DNA of 64,000 bases from Pandoraea horticolens (GCF_902459555.1 NZ_CABPSM010000016.1:62001-126000); one strand, 5' to 3'; counted from the stretch's first letter, positions 8,485 to 19,038 are shown. Notes: generated by a model not told the origin, from the sequence alone. Made by a program: numbers and translations.

Positions 8485-9537
8485 TTATGCGCGTTCGAAA
8501 GCCGCAGCGGCGCGTCCGAGACGGTCTCCGACTGCTGCCCACTCAGGCGTATCCGGCAAGCGCTCGAACAGGATGTGCGTGACGTTGGCGCGATCGAGCC
8601 GGCGCAGCATCGCGTAAAGGTCGGTGGCAAGCGCCGCCGGCGTGCCAGGCAGCACGATCTTCACGATATCGGCCGACGTGGCGACGTCGGCCGGCAGGGC
8701 TGCCAGCGTTGACGCGAAGGCCACCACGGCAACGCGCTCGCCGTCAGGGCGCACAGCCAACGCCGGTGCGACTTGACCGGCATCGCACAGATACAGTGGC
8801 GTGCGCGGCGCGTAATGCGCCTTGAGCGTGCCCGCGGCGCGCGGCGCACCACTGTCCTGCCCTGGCAGACGCGGCATCTCGCCCAACACCTCGGCGATCT
8901 GCTCGGGCGAAATATGCCCCGGACGCAGCAACGCTGGGAAACCGCGCGACAAATCCACAATCGTCGACTCGATGCCGACGGCCGCCTCGCCGCCGTCGAG
9001 CACATGCACGGTGACGCCCGGCAACCCGGCGAACTCGTCACGCACATGCTGCGCAGCAGTCGGGCTCACCCGACCGAAGCGATTGGCCGACGGCCCCGCC
9101 ACCCCGCCCTGCCCGCCCTTGATCTGGGCGAACTCTCGCAGCAGGACTTGCGCCACCGGATGCGACGGGCAACGCACCCCGACCGAATCCTGTCCGCCGG
9201 AGACGATATCGGGGATGTGCGGTGCACGTTTGAGAATCAGTGTGAGCGGGCCGGGCCAGAACGCGTCCATCAGCTTGCGCGCCGCGGGTGTGACGTTGTC
9301 GCTCCAGTAACCGGGGTCGCCTTCCGGAGAAAAATGCACGATGACCGGATGATTCGCCGGGCGGCCTTTCGCAGCGTAGATCGCCGCGACCGCTGCCGGA
9401 TTCTCTGCGTCGCCGCCGAGGCCATAGACCGTTTCCGTCGGAAACGCGACCAGTTCGCCGGCCGCGAGTTGTTCGGCCGCCAGTATGATCGCGTCAGCCG
9501 GTGGCATGACGATGCGCGGCGCTTGAGGCGACGTCAT
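8485..9537 (-). CDS. sua5: L-threonylcarbamoyladenylate synthase, Sua5 type
   Basis: 350 residues: an N-terminal YrdC-like catalytic domain (about 10-210) and a C-terminal Sua5 domain, the long form rather than the short TsaC form. Family residues are visible in the segments FPTETVYGLGGDA, KGRPANHPVIVH and PSANRFGRVSPT. The enzyme uses threonine, bicarbonate and ATP to make threonylcarbamoyl-AMP, the donor for the t6A modification at position 37 of ANN-decoding tRNAs. It is the last gene of purC-purE-purK-sua5, starting only three bases after purK, so it is co-transcribed with purine genes. Confidence 0.93.
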   Translation of the reverse strand: MTSPQAPRIVMPPADAIILAAEQLAAGELVAFPTETVYGLGGDAENPAAVAAIYAAKGRPANHPVIVHFSPEGDPGYWSDNVTPAARKLMDAFWPGPLTLILKRAPHIPDIVSGGQDSVGVRCPSHPVAQVLLREFAQIKGGQGGVAGPSANRFGRVSPTAAQHVRDEFAGLPGVTVHVLDGGEAAVGIESTIVDLSRGFPALLRPGHISPEQIAEVLGEMPRLPGQDSGAPRAAGTLKAHYAPRTPLYLCDAGQVAPALAVRPDGERVAVVAFASTLAALPADVATSADIVKIVLPGTPAALATDLYAMLRRLDRANVTHILFERLPDTPEWAAVGDRLGRAAAAFERA

Positions 9538-9540
9538 CGC

Positions 9541-10734
9541 TCAGTCCTCCAGCGGGATGTTGAGGCTCGCCGCTGCCGTCACACATGCCTTGCGGGCTTC
9601 GTCCAACGATGCGCCGGCAAACGTGATGTGGCCCATCTTGCGGCCCACGCGGGCGTCTTCCTTGCCGTAAAGATGCAGACGTGCCGACGGCAGCGCCACC
9701 ACGTCGGCCCACGCCGGCGTGCGCGGTTGATCCTTGGCTGCGCCCTCGAACCACACGTCGCCGAGCACATTGAGCATCACGGCCGGCGAGTGCTGACGCG
9801 TCTCGCCGAGCGGCAGCCCGGCCATCGCCCGCACTTGCTGCTCGAACTGGCTGGCCGCACATGCGTCGATCGTGTAATGACCGCTGTTGTGCGGACGCGG
9901 CGCCATTTCGTTGGCGACGAGCGAACCGTCCTTGAGAATGAAGAACTCGACGCACAGCACGCCCACGTAGTCCATTTTCGATGCAATCGCGGCGGCCGCA
10001 GCACGCGCGGCGCCAGCAACTGCCGGGGCGGCGTCGGGTGCGGGAACAGTCGTGGTGGCAAGAATGCCGTCGATATGCACGTTCTGTGCGAGCGGATAGG
10101 TGGCGACCGAGCCATCGGCGCCGCGCGCGCTCAGCACCGAGACCTCGAAGGCCAGCGCCAGACGCTTTTCCAGCACGCAAGGCACACCGCCCAGCGCAGC
10201 GTAAGCATCGCGCGCCTCGGCCACCGTGTTCACGCGCACCTGGCCCTTGCCGTCATAGCCCAGACGCGCCGTCTTCAGAATGCCCGGCAGCACGCCTTCG
10301 ATGGACGCATCGCCGATAGCGGCAAGCGCCTGATTCGATTCGATGACCAGATGCGGAGCCACGGGCACGCCGCAGCTTTCGATGAATCGCTTCTCGGCCA
10401 CCCGATCCTGCGCAATCGCGACGCAGCGCCCCGCAGGGCTCACGGTCGTGGAAGCGGCGAGGAAGTCGAGCGACTGGGCCGGCACGTTCTCGAACTCGGT
10501 CGACACGGCAGGGCACAGTGCGGCCAGTTCGGCGAGCGCCTTCTCGTCACGGTAATCGGCAACGATCAGGCGGTCGGCGACGGCACCGGCCGGACAGCGC
10601 GGGTCGGGGTCGAGCACACAGACCCGATAGCCCATCGATTGCGCGGCAAAACAGAACATGCGGCCGAGTTGGCCGCCGCCCAGCATGCCCAGCCATTGGC
10701 CGGGGAGGACAGGCGTAGCGGAGGCAGAATTCAT
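9541..10734 (-). CDS. purK: 5-(carboxyamino)imidazole ribonucleotide synthase
   Basis: 397 residues with an ATP-grasp fold. The N-terminus [15 protein letters not shown] is the PurK nucleotide-site signature. Later segments such as [14 protein letters not shown] and [14 protein letters not shown] are typical of the family. The enzyme makes N5-carboxyaminoimidazole ribonucleotide from AIR, ATP and bicarbonate. It works directly with PurE, whose gene lies 41 bases upstream in the same operon. Normal length and no visible defects. Confidence 0.96.
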   Translation of the reverse strand: MNSASATPVLPGQWLGMLGGGQLGRMFCFAAQSMGYRVCVLDPDPRCPAGAVADRLIVADYRDEKALAELAALCPAVSTEFENVPAQSLDFLAASTTVSPAGRCVAIAQDRVAEKRFIESCGVPVAPHLVIESNQALAAIGDASIEGVLPGILKTARLGYDGKGQVRVNTVAEARDAYAALGGVPCVLEKRLALAFEVSVLSARGADGSVATYPLAQNVHIDGILATTTVPAPDAAPAVAGAARAAAAAIASKMDYVGVLCVEFFILKDGSLVANEMAPRPHNSGHYTIDACAASQFEQQVRAMAGLPLGETRQHSPAVMLNVLGDVWFEGAAKDQPRTPAWADVVALPSARLHLYGKEDARVGRKMGHITFAGASLDEARKACVTAAASLNIPLED

Positions 10735-10775
10735 CTTCGTTGAGGCGCTGACAGTAGCGGGGTCGTGTTTTTCTT

Positions 10776-11285
10776 TTACAACGCGGGCAACGTCATGCCG
10801 CGCGCGGCCTCGGTCTGCTTCGCGCGGAACGCTTCGAGCTTGCCGGCAAGCGTCTTGTCGCCGGCCGCCACCAGCATGGCGACCGCGAACAAGGCCGCGT
10901 TGGCCGCTCCCGCTTCGCCAATGGCGAACGTGGCGACCGGCACCCCCTTGGGCATCTGGACGATCGAGAGCAGCGAGTCTTCGCCGCGCAGGTACTTGCT
11001 CGGCACCGGCACACCCAGTACCGGCACGGTCGTCTTGGCGGCGATCATGCCCGGCAGATGGGCGGCGCCGCCCGCCCCCGCAATGATCGCGACGAGGCCG
11101 CGCTCGCGGGCGGCTTCGGCGTAACGGAACATGTCGTCGGGCATGCGATGCGCGGAGACGACCTGCGCCTCGTAAGGCACACCGAACTCGGCCAGAATCG
11201 CGGCCGCGTTCTTCATCACTTCCCAGTCCGAGTTGGACCCCATTACCACGCCCACGCGCGGGGCCACCGCTTGTTTCTCGCTCAT
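10776..11285 (-). CDS. purE: N5-carboxyaminoimidazole ribonucleotide mutase
   Basis: 169 residues, class I PurE. The N-terminal [13 protein letters not shown] and the central SAHRMPDDM and [12 protein letters not shown] segments build the CAIR-binding active site. The enzyme moves the carboxyl group of N5-CAIR to carbon 4 of the imidazole, next to PurK in de novo purine synthesis. It lies between purC (15 bases upstream) and purK in one operon. Confidence 0.96.
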   Translation of the reverse strand: MSEKQAVAPRVGVVMGSNSDWEVMKNAAAILAEFGVPYEAQVVSAHRMPDDMFRYAEAARERGLVAIIAGAGGAAHLPGMIAAKTTVPVLGVPVPSKYLRGEDSLLSIVQMPKGVPVATFAIGEAGAANAALFAVAMLVAAGDKTLAGKLEAFRAKQTEAARGMTLPAL

Positions 11286-11300
11286 GTCTCGATGCCCCGC

Positions 11301-12206
11301 TCAGGCCAGTTGCTGGCCGGTCAGGCGCTCGAGCGCCTCGCGGTACTTGGCAGCCGTCTTCTCGACGACCTCATCCGGCAGCTTCGGTGCGGGCGGCGTC
11401 TTGCCCCACGGCTGGGTCTCGAGCCAGTCGCGCACGAACTGCTTGTCGAACGACGGCGGATTGCTGCCCACGGCGTACGAATCGGCAGGCCAGAAACGCG
11501 ACGAATCGGCCGTCAGCGCTTCGTCCATCAGATGCAGGCGGCCCTCATCGTCCAGACCGAACTCGAACTTCGTGTCGGCAATGATGATGCCGCGCGTGGC
11601 CGCGTAGGCCGCCGCTTCCTTGTACAGACGAATCGAGATATCGCGGATCTGCTCGGCGAGTTCGCGGCCGATACGGCTCACCATGTCGTCGAAGCTGATG
11701 TTCTCGTCGTGTTCGCCCAGTTCGGCCTTGGCCGCCGGGGTGAAGATCGGTTCGGGCAATTGTTGCGCGTTTTGCAGACCGGCGGGCAGCTTCACGCCGC
11801 ACACGGCGCCCGTCGCCTGATAGTCCTTCCAGCCGCTGCCGGCGAGATAGCCACGCACCACCGCTTCCACGAGAATCGGCTTGAGGCGCTTGACGACGAC
11901 CGCACGGCCGGCGACCTGCCCGGCTTCGTCGGCGGACACAACCGTCTCGGGCGCCACGCCCGTCAGGTGATTCGGCACAACGTGCGCCAGCTTGTCGAAC
12001 CAGAAGTTGGCCATCTGGTTGAGCACACGGCCCTTGCCCGGAATCGGCTCGCCCATGATCACGTCGAACGCCGAGAGGCGGTCCGTCGTTACGATCAGCA
12101 GCTTGTCGTCGCCGACGGCGTAGTTATCGCGCACTTTACCGCGCGAGAGCAGCGGCAGGCTCTTGAGGGAGGATTCGTACAGGGCGTTCGGAGCGGGGGT
12201 AGTCAC
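11301..12206 (-). CDS. purC: phosphoribosylaminoimidazole-succinocarboxamide synthase
   Basis: I place the start at a GTG (12206), giving 301 residues that begin [17 protein letters not shown], as in relatives. A longer frame open to 12293 would run through a likely promoter with a TATAAT at 12241-12246, so its first residues should not be translated. Family segments include [25 protein letters not shown] and DTKFEFGLD. The enzyme joins CAIR and aspartate using ATP to form SAICAR. It is the first gene of the purC-purE-purK-sua5 operon. Confidence 0.92.
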   Translation of the reverse strand: MTTPAPNALYESSLKSLPLLSRGKVRDNYAVGDDKLLIVTTDRLSAFDVIMGEPIPGKGRVLNQMANFWFDKLAHVVPNHLTGVAPETVVSADEAGQVAGRAVVVKRLKPILVEAVVRGYLAGSGWKDYQATGAVCGVKLPAGLQNAQQLPEPIFTPAAKAELGEHDENISFDDMVSRIGRELAEQIRDISIRLYKEAAAYAATRGIIIADTKFEFGLDDEGRLHLMDEALTADSSRFWPADSYAVGSNPPSFDKQFVRDWLETQPWGKTPPAPKLPDEVVEKTAAKYREALERLTGQQLA

Positions 12207-12240
12207 GGCGGGACCCAATGTCAGGAAGGGCAAAGGCGTA

Positions 12241-12246
12241 ATTATA
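12241..12246 (-). promoter_or_regulatory. -10 box of the purC operon promoter
   Basis: A perfect TATAAT reads on the minus strand at 12246-12241, about 35 bases before the GTG start of purC. A convincing -35 is not visible in the GC-rich spacer upstream. Transcription from here would start near 12234. Confidence 0.5.
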
Positions 12247-12410
12247 CGCGCGTCGGGGGGCGATTCACGAAGATGTCGCCCCCGGCGTGTCATCGGGCAG
12301 AATGCAGGCGGCCTGGCACTGCGCCCGCCCGTAGGGTGTTGCGATCAAGCACCGGCGACACGCGGCCGATTCGCCCATCTCACGACGTGAGGCCTCGAAC
12401 GCAATCGGAC

Positions 12411-14003
12411 TCAGGCAGCGTCGCCACGGAATAGCCGTTCGAGCCTTGCCCTTTCGGCCTCGCGCACGAGGAGCGCCACGACCGGCGCCCGTGAAACCGG
12501 ATTCGACATCACGCTGGAGCGACGACGACATTGGCGATTCCAGTCGGCCACCGACGCGGCATCGTAGTACTTGTTGTCGCAGGTCAGCCCTTCATCGTCG
12601 ACGGTGACCAACCGAATCGCGTTCTGATCGTTCGGATCGATCTCCTCCTGAGATATCCGGTCGATATGACCGCTGAGGTAGCTGGGGGTCAGGAACCTGA
12701 CCCCGCGCTGTACGTTGAACTCGTCGCCAAGCCAGAGCAGTGCCATGCCGGGCGGCAAGCCGCCGGAGGCGAGTGCCGGCGACACGCGGGCGAAGTTGTC
12801 TTCGAGCAGCGTTGCCAGCGCGCGGCGCGCATCGTCGCCGGCCCAGTCCACACCGGCATATCGACCGGCTGCCAGCTCCGGCAGCCGTGCTTTGAGCAGA
12901 TGGATTTTCCGCTCCTGATGGAGATCCCCCCGGCCAGGGTTGCGAAGGACGTCGAGCAGGCTGGCGAACTCGGCGATCAGATCGAGGCTGCGGGCCGCCA
13001 GATTGATGTGGTGGTCGCTGAGTCTGGACCGTTGTTCGACGACTCGTTTGCCCAGCCCGACACGCACGTTCGTTTCGCCATTTTCCAATTGCAGCGCCGC
13101 GCTGGCGATCACGGCGCAAGGCCGGGAAATACCATGCTCCGAACACACGAGCGCGATCTTGCCCGGGTTCTCACGCATGTACGCGGCCACGCCGCGCCCG
13201 GCATGCCATAGCACCTCGCGGGGAATCTCGGCATCGAAACGCTCCATGCCGATGAACTCCATGAACTGCACACGGGACAGCCCGCCGTCGAGCTTCACGG
13301 GCCCTCGTGGCATGCTCTCACCGGAGGCATCGAAGTCGAGCCGGCCCTGGCGGATGACACTGGAGATGTAAGCGCTAATGGATCTCTCGGCGTATCCTGC
13401 CTTGCGCGGCTCGCGCGACGGATCACCGGCATCGGCAAGCCCTTGCATCGCGCCCGGCTCGACACAGAAAATCGCGCCGATCTGCGGACGAGCCTTGAGC
13501 AGACGGGTAAGCACTTGCGCCTCTGCCGGGATTGGCGTCGGCCCGACAACGAACCGGTGTCCCCCCAGCTCGATCATGCCGTAACGGGTACGTTCGTTAC
13601 CCAAACAGAACAGTTGGGCCGTGTTGACGCCGTAGGTATCGATCCAATCTTGTGTTGCCCGCTCAATCGCAGACGGCAACTGCGGCTCGATGCCGTCACG
13701 CCCCCAACGTTGGGTTGGCTTCTCGATGTGGGCTGCTCCGCCGGCGTGATCGATCTCGGCGCCTCGCCAGTCGGCAGCCATCGATGTCATCGCGATCTCG
13801 GAGGGGCCCGGCGTCGGCTCGTGCGCGGCACCCGGTGCCGAATGCCTCGCGGCCCGAGATCCGCCAGCGGAGGCCTGCGCGCGGTGAGACACGGCGCTCA
13901 CGTCGCCGGCCAGGGAAGCGCGCCCCGAGGATGGCGGGGAAGTCTCGTTGGGATTGGGTACACCGAGGCAACAGGTAACCACTTTGGGCAGGGATACGGG
14001 CAT
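12411..14003 (-). CDS. orphan effector-like protein with possible C-terminal U-box
   Basis: 530 residues, preceded by a GGAGA site. Residues 1-70 are rich in S, P, A and G with no signal peptide, like the disordered secretion leaders of type III effectors. The middle (about 80-440) is a folded region I do not recognise; it includes a CSEHGISRP stretch loosely like a phosphatase P-loop, but with the wrong spacing (C-x6-R). The end (about 465-510) reads LTCDNKYYDAASVADW followed by NPVSRAPV, which resembles the zinc-free U-box of NleG-type E3 ligases (YD..A...W then HP-SR-P). Codon use matches the host. It is flanked by purC and fba with no secretion genes in view. Function is inference. Confidence 0.6.
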   Translation of the reverse strand: MPVSLPKVVTCCLGVPNPNETSPPSSGRASLAGDVSAVSHRAQASAGGSRAARHSAPGAAHEPTPGPSEIAMTSMAADWRGAEIDHAGGAAHIEKPTQRWGRDGIEPQLPSAIERATQDWIDTYGVNTAQLFCLGNERTRYGMIELGGHRFVVGPTPIPAEAQVLTRLLKARPQIGAIFCVEPGAMQGLADAGDPSREPRKAGYAERSISAYISSVIRQGRLDFDASGESMPRGPVKLDGGLSRVQFMEFIGMERFDAEIPREVLWHAGRGVAAYMRENPGKIALVCSEHGISRPCAVIASAALQLENGETNVRVGLGKRVVEQRSRLSDHHINLAARSLDLIAEFASLLDVLRNPGRGDLHQERKIHLLKARLPELAAGRYAGVDWAGDDARRALATLLEDNFARVSPALASGGLPPGMALLWLGDEFNVQRGVRFLTPSYLSGHIDRISQEEIDPNDQNAIRLVTVDDEGLTCDNKYYDAASVADWNRQCRRRSSVMSNPVSRAPVVALLVREAERARLERLFRGDAA

Positions 14004-14235
14004 AGCATTCTCCGGATGGTCTTGAGGGCGCGAGGGAATTTTTCAGGGGGATCAGGAGACTGCCACGCAGCCCGGCACCGATCTTCAGAATTCGGTGGAT
14101 GACTGTCGTTTTGCTCCGGCCCGGACGTCGGCCCGGACATCGTTACGTCCTGGTGGAGGCCGGGATTTCTCTGCCCTTCGCCTTGCCCGGATGTTGCCTA
14201 GAATGGAATTGCTCACCCGAACCAAGGGGACTGCC

Positions 14236-14868
14236 GTGGCGAACCCATCGAATCCGAAAACTGTCCGGCAGACCTATGCCGGCAAGCGTGCCGCATGCCA
14301 CCCTGGCGCCCGCCCCAGCACCTGCCTGGGAGCCCGCCTGGCGCTTGCTGCGGCGATAGCGTTCGCCGGCCTGCCCGCGTTTGCGCAATCAGCCCGCCCC
14401 GGCGCAACGCCGCCGGCAGCGTCGGCCCATGCCCCGGCCCATCGGCCCGGTACGGCGCACACCGCCCCCATAAGCCCCGCGCCCCCCAGTGTCGACACCG
14501 CCGAGCGGCCCGTGCTGCCGCGCCTCGTCGCCATCGCCACCCCTGACGACGATATTCCGCGTTTCGCCTTGTTCGCCGCGCGCGATATCGAGCAGTTGGG
14601 CTTGCAGTTCCCGGCACAAAAGAGCGACACGTCCAGCGATACCGACGTCGTCATCACGATGAGCCTGCGCGAAGGCGCGACCACCCGGATGCGCGACTTC
14701 TCCCGTCAGCACATGAACGAACCGATGACGCTGATTGTCGACGGCGTAGAAATGCTCACCGCCACGATCCGCTCGGAACTGGGGGGGAAGTTCCAATTGC
14801 AGATGCCAAAAGAAAAGGCCCGGCTCTTGTTCCAGCGAGTGCTGGCAAAAGCCGGGCCTGCGACCTGA
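14236..14868 (+). CDS. secreted protein with SecD-P1-head-like domain
   Basis: About 210 residues from a GTG at 14236, which follows an AAGGGGA site by five bases. Residues about 25-50 form a signal peptide ending AFA-QSA, then comes an A/P/H-rich linker. The C-terminal half contains VVITMSLREGATTRMRDFS, then EPMTLIVDGVEML and ELGGKFQLQ. This resembles the first periplasmic (P1) head subdomain of SecD, which in SecD handles translocating polypeptides. Here it stands alone without membrane helices. It may bind peptides in the periplasm, but no function is established. Convergent with fba. Confidence 0.65.
   Translation: MANPSNPKTVRQTYAGKRAACHPGARPSTCLGARLALAAAIAFAGLPAFAQSARPGATPPAASAHAPAHRPGTAHTAPISPAPPSVDTAERPVLPRLVAIATPDDDIPRFALFAARDIEQLGLQFPAQKSDTSSDTDVVITMSLREGATTRMRDFSRQHMNEPMTLIVDGVEMLTATIRSELGGKFQLQMPKEKARLLFQRVLAKAGPAT
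14808..14858 (-). terminator. fba terminator overlapping the end of the convergent gene
   Basis: On the minus strand GGCCCGGCT (14858-14850) pairs with AGCCGGGCC (14825-14817) and is followed by TTTTCTTTT (14816-14808). The 24-base interior folds into a second small hairpin (CCAGC/GCTGG). The whole lies inside the last 20 codons of the plus-strand gene. Confidence 0.55.
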
Positions 14869-14880
14869 GCGACGCGCTGA

Positions 14881-15945
14881 TTACTTCACGATCTGCGCGA
14901 GATCGCCGCTCTTGTACTTCTCGGCCATCTTCTCGAGGGCGACCGGCTTGATCTTGCCAGCCTGACCTTCGCAACCGAACGACAGATAGCGCGCCTTGCA
15001 GACCAGCTTGGCCGCTTCACGGGCCGGCTTGAGGTAATCGCGCGGGTCGAACTTGCTCGGGTTTTCGAACAGATAGCGACGGATCGCGCCGGTCATGGCC
15101 AGACGGATGTCGGTATCGATATTGATCTTGCGCACACCGTGCTTGATGCCTTCCACGATCTCTTCGACCGGCACGCCGTACGTTTCCTTCATGTCGCCGC
15201 CAAATTCGCGGATCTCGGCGAGCAACTCTTGCGGCACCGACGACGAACCGTGCATCACCAGGTGGGTGTTCGGGATACGGCGGTGGATTTCCTTGATGCG
15301 GTCAATGGCGAGAATGTCGCCCGTCGGCTTGCGGCTGAACTTATAAGCGCCGTGCGAGGTGCCGATGGCGATGGCCAGCGCGTCGCACTGCGTCTGATGC
15401 ACGAAGTCGGCCGCCTGATCCGGATCGGTCAGCAGTTGTTCGCGAGTCATCGTACCGTCGGCGCCGTGGCCGTCTTCCTTGTCGCCCTTCATCGTTTCGA
15501 GCGAACCCAGCACGCCCAGCTCGGCTTCCACCGTCACGCCGATGTAGTGCGAGAACTCGACCACCTTCTTCGACACTTCGACGTTGTACTCGTAGCTGGC
15601 GACCGATTTGCCGTCGGCTTCGAGCGAGCCGTCCATCATCACGCTCGAGAAGCCGCTCTTGATCGCGGCCATACACACCGCCGGCGACTGGCCGTGATCC
15701 TGGTGCATCACCACCGGGATGTGCGGATACGCTTCCACGGCCGCCGAGATCAGGTGACGCAGGAACGCTTCACCAGCGTACTTACGGGCACCGGCCGAGG
15801 CTTGCATGATGACCGGTGCGCCGACTTCGTCGGCGGCAGCCATGATGGCGGAAACCTGCTCCAGATTGTTAACGTTGAAGGCCGGCAGACCGTAGCCGTT
15901 TTCGGCGGCATGGTCGAGCAGCTGTCGCATAGAGACTAGGGGCAT
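14881..15945 (-). CDS. fba: fructose-1,6-bisphosphate aldolase, class II
   Basis: 354 residues, the class IIB zinc-dependent type. Zinc and substrate residues sit in [35 protein letters not shown] and [10 protein letters not shown]. The enzyme splits fructose bisphosphate into dihydroxyacetone phosphate and glyceraldehyde phosphate, and runs in reverse in gluconeogenesis or the Calvin cycle (then called CbbA). A strong AAGGAG site precedes the ATG. It lies in a run of glycolytic genes with pyk and pgk, all on the minus strand but well spaced, so probably separate transcripts. Confidence 0.96.
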   Translation of the reverse strand: MPLVSMRQLLDHAAENGYGLPAFNVNNLEQVSAIMAAADEVGAPVIMQASAGARKYAGEAFLRHLISAAVEAYPHIPVVMHQDHGQSPAVCMAAIKSGFSSVMMDGSLEADGKSVASYEYNVEVSKKVVEFSHYIGVTVEAELGVLGSLETMKGDKEDGHGADGTMTREQLLTDPDQAADFVHQTQCDALAIAIGTSHGAYKFSRKPTGDILAIDRIKEIHRRIPNTHLVMHGSSSVPQELLAEIREFGGDMKETYGVPVEEIVEGIKHGVRKINIDTDIRLAMTGAIRRYLFENPSKFDPRDYLKPAREAAKLVCKARYLSFGCEGQAGKIKPVALEKMAEKYKSGDLAQIVK

Positions 15946-16079
15946 GATGTTCTCCTTGGAATCACAAAACTAAGCAAATCTTTCCTCGATCCAGAGGCGC
16001 CCCTCATGACGACGGCTCGCGGGCAGCGCGGCGTGCACTTATGCTCGCACGCCTCGCCGCACTCGCGCGGCTCCTTCCG

Positions 16080-17522
16080 TCATGCCTGGCCCACCTGGAC
16101 GATCTTCAACGTATTCGTGCCGCCGGGTTGCCCCATCGGCTCGCCTACCGTCAATACGATCGTGTCGCCGCGCTTGACCACCCCACGCGCGAGCAGCAGT
16201 TGCTCGGCTTGCTTGAGCGCATGATCGCGCTCGAGCGTGGCGTCGGCGCGCATGGCATAGACGTTGCGGTACAGCGCCATCTTGCGGTGGCTGCTGAGCT
16301 GCGACGTCAGGGCAAAAATCGGCACATGAATCTTGTGCCGGGACAGCCACAGCGCGGTCGCGCCCGACTCGGTGAGCGCCACGATCGCTTTCGCGCCAAG
16401 ATGATACGCGGTAAACAGGGCGCCAGCGGCAATCGTTTGGTCGATGCGCGTAAAAGTTTGGTTGAGCCAGTCGCGATCGAGTTCCAGCATTTCCGAGCGT
16501 TCGGCTTCAACGCAAATCGCCGCCATCGTCTCGATCGTTTCGACCGGATACTTGCCCGCCGCACTCTCGGCCGACAGCATGACGGCGTCGGTGCCGTCGA
16601 GCACCGCGTTGGCGACGTCCGACACCTCGGCGCGGGTCGGCACCGGGTTGTGGATCATCGACTCCATCATCTGCGTGGCCGTGATCGTGAGCTTGTTCAT
16701 CTCGCGCGCGAGCTTGATCATGCGCTTTTGCAGCCCCGGCACCGCCGCATTGCCCACTTCAATGGCCAGATCGCCACGCGCGACCATGATGCAGTCCGAC
16801 GCCGCCAGAATTTCTTCGAGCGCCGGAATCGCTTCGGCACGCTCGATCTTGGCGATCATGCGCGGCTTGATGCCGTACGGCTCGCCCGCCACGTTGGCCA
16901 GACGGCGCGCCATTTCCATGTCGGTGGCGTTCTTCGGGAAGGAGACCGCGACGTAGTCGGCGCCCAGCGCCATCGCCGTCTTGATGTCCTCCATGTCCTT
17001 GGCCGTGAGCGCCGGTGCCGTCAGCCCGCCGCCCTGGCGATTGATACCCTTGTTGTTCGACAGATCGCCGCCAACCTTCACGGTCGTGTGGATCTCACTG
17101 CCCAACACGCGCTCGACGATCAGCACGATCAGGCCGTCGTTGAGCAGCAGCACGTCGCCCGGACGCACGTCGCGCGGCAGTTCCTTGTAGTCCAGACCGA
17201 CGCGCTCGTCGTTGCCCAGTTCGCAGTCGGCATCCAGAATGAACTTGGCGCCCGCCTCGAGCGTGGTCTTGCCGTTCTCGAATTTGCCGACGCGAATCTT
17301 CGGGCCCTGAAGGTCGGCCATGATGGCCACTTCGCGGCCCGCCGCCTTGGCAGCCGCGCGCACCATCTCGGCACGCTCGATGTGATCCTGCGCCTTGCCA
17401 TGCGAGAAGTTCAGCCGAACGACGTCGACGCCTGCGGCGATCATGCGCGAGAGCACTTCCGGCGTGCTCGATGCCGGACCGATGGTGGCGACGATCTTGG
17501 TGGAGCGGTTCATTACATCCAT
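16080..17522 (-). CDS. pyk: pyruvate kinase
   Basis: I chose the ATG at 17522 (480 residues), seven bases after an AAGAGGA site; an upstream ATG at 17558 lacks a site, and another ATG follows at 17513. The N-terminus NRSTKIVATIGPASST and the segments KPRMIAKIER, IMVARGDLAIEVG and ATQMMESMI (ADP, Mg and phosphoenolpyruvate sites) are complete. The enzyme makes pyruvate and ATP from phosphoenolpyruvate. Normal length, with a C-terminal regulatory domain. Confidence 0.95.
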   Translation of the reverse strand: MDVMNRSTKIVATIGPASSTPEVLSRMIAAGVDVVRLNFSHGKAQDHIERAEMVRAAAKAAGREVAIMADLQGPKIRVGKFENGKTTLEAGAKFILDADCELGNDERVGLDYKELPRDVRPGDVLLLNDGLIVLIVERVLGSEIHTTVKVGGDLSNNKGINRQGGGLTAPALTAKDMEDIKTAMALGADYVAVSFPKNATDMEMARRLANVAGEPYGIKPRMIAKIERAEAIPALEEILAASDCIMVARGDLAIEVGNAAVPGLQKRMIKLAREMNKLTITATQMMESMIHNPVPTRAEVSDVANAVLDGTDAVMLSAESAAGKYPVETIETMAAICVEAERSEMLELDRDWLNQTFTRIDQTIAAGALFTAYHLGAKAIVALTESGATALWLSRHKIHVPIFALTSQLSSHRKMALYRNVYAMRADATLERDHALKQAEQLLLARGVVKRGDTIVLTVGEPMGQPGGTNTLKIVQVGQA

Positions 17523-17746
17523 CTCTTCATCCTCTTTTGGTGACAGCGCGTTCGACATTGCTGGCGCTTAGAGGTTTGTAGCGCATTTAGGCCGCCGCAG
17601 GTTAACCAAAAAGTTCGCATTGTCCGTACGAAATCGTTTGATTCGATCTCTGATGTTCGCAATAAGACGATCAAAACCGCCGTTTGCCAACCGTTTCCGT
17701 ACCGTCGAACCTGCCTGTGAGCCCCGCTCCACCTGACTTTACGCGA

Positions 17747-18952
17747 TCAGTTGGCTTGCGCCGCGCGTTGTTGCAGCACGTCGACGGCCGGCAGCGTCTT
17801 GCCCTCGAGGAATTCGAGGAAAGCGCCGCCACCGGTCGAGATATAGCTGACCTGATCCGCAATGCCGTACTTGGCGATGGCGGCAAGCGTGTCGCCGCCC
17901 CCGGCGATCGAGAACCCCTTGGCGGCGGCAATGGCGCGCGCCAGCGTCTCGGTGCCGTGACCGAATTGGTCGAATTCGAACACGCCGACCGGACCGTTCC
18001 ACACGATGGTGCCCGCGCCCGCTAGTTGCTCGGCGAGCTTGGCGGCCGTTTGCGGGCCGATGTCGAGGATCATGTCGTCGGCGGCCACATCGGCGGCAGC
18101 CTTCACCGTTGCCTCGGCCGTGGCGCTGAATTCCTTGGCGCACACGACGTCCGTCGGGATCGGCACCGACGCGCCGCGCGCCGCCATGGCGTCGATGATC
18201 GCCTTCGCCTCACCGACCAGATCGGCTTCGGCGAGCGACTTGCCGATGGGCAGACCGGCGGCCAGCATGAACGTGTTGGCAATGCCGCCGCCCACGATCA
18301 GTTGATCGACCTTGTCGGCAAGTGTCTTCAGAATGGTGAGTTTGGTCGACACCTTGGAACCCGCCACGATGGCCACGAGCGGACGGGCCGGGGCGTTCAG
18401 CGCCTTGCCGAGCGCTTCGAGTTCGGCGGCGAGCAGCGGGCCGGCACAGGCGACCGGTGCGTACTTGGCGATACCGTGCGTCGTAGCTTCGGCGCGGTGA
18501 GCGGTGCCGAAGGCATCGTTCACATAGATGTCGCACAGCTTGGCCATCTTCTGCGCCAGTTCGTCGTTGTCCTTCTTCTCGCCCTTGTTGACGCGGCAGT
18601 TCTCCAGCAGCACAACCGTGCCCGGCGCCACATCGAAGCCGCCGTCGACCCAGTTGGCGATCAGCTTCACGTCGCGGCCGAGCAGTTCCGACAGACGCTT
18701 CGCCACCGGCGCAAGCGAGTCGGCAGGCTTGAATTCGCCTTCAGTCGGACGGCCCAGGTGCGAGGTGACCATCACGGCAGCACCGGCGTCGAGCGCCATT
18801 TGAATGGCCGGCACCGAGGCGCGAATACGCGTGTCTTCCGTGATACGGCCCTCATCGTCTTGCGGCACGTTCAAATCGGCGCGAATGAAGACACGTTTGC
18901 CTGCCAGGCGGCCTTGAGCAATCAAATCGGAAAGACGTACGACGGAAGCCAT
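17747..18952 (-). CDS. pgk: phosphoglycerate kinase
   Basis: 401 residues. The N-terminal segments [12 protein letters not shown] and [11 protein letters not shown] carry the triose-binding residues; the C-terminal GGGDTLAAI and [15 protein letters not shown] segments complete the nucleotide site. The enzyme transfers phosphate from 1,3-bisphosphoglycerate to ADP. The start has only a weak ribosome site. About 220 bases separate it from pyk downstream; that gap is AT-richer than its surroundings and could hold a pyk promoter, though I see no clear hexamers. Confidence 0.96.
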   Translation of the reverse strand: MASVVRLSDLIAQGRLAGKRVFIRADLNVPQDDEGRITEDTRIRASVPAIQMALDAGAAVMVTSHLGRPTEGEFKPADSLAPVAKRLSELLGRDVKLIANWVDGGFDVAPGTVVLLENCRVNKGEKKDNDELAQKMAKLCDIYVNDAFGTAHRAEATTHGIAKYAPVACAGPLLAAELEALGKALNAPARPLVAIVAGSKVSTKLTILKTLADKVDQLIVGGGIANTFMLAAGLPIGKSLAEADLVGEAKAIIDAMAARGASVPIPTDVVCAKEFSATAEATVKAAADVAADDMILDIGPQTAAKLAEQLAGAGTIVWNGPVGVFEFDQFGHGTETLARAIAAAKGFSIAGGGDTLAAIAKYGIADQVSYISTGGGAFLEFLEGKTLPAVDVLQQRAAQAN

Positions 18953-19038
18953 GAGAATCCGGAATAAATGGTGGGAAAAACATGCATTTTAACTGATCCC
19001 ACCCGCCGGTTGCCCATTTTGAGGCTTGGGGGTTCTGC

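Noticed and set aside
8773..10743. Very long plus-strand open frame opposite sua5 and purK
   Set aside because: It is the antisense shadow of two well-supported genes with high GC third positions.
12207..12293. Longer purC start at 12293
   Set aside because: A likely promoter -10 box lies inside the extension, and relatives begin near the GTG at 12206.
13100..13180. Tyrosine-phosphatase-like loop (CSEHGISRP) in the effector-like protein
   Set aside because: Cysteine-to-arginine spacing is six residues, not the five of the C-x5-R signature.
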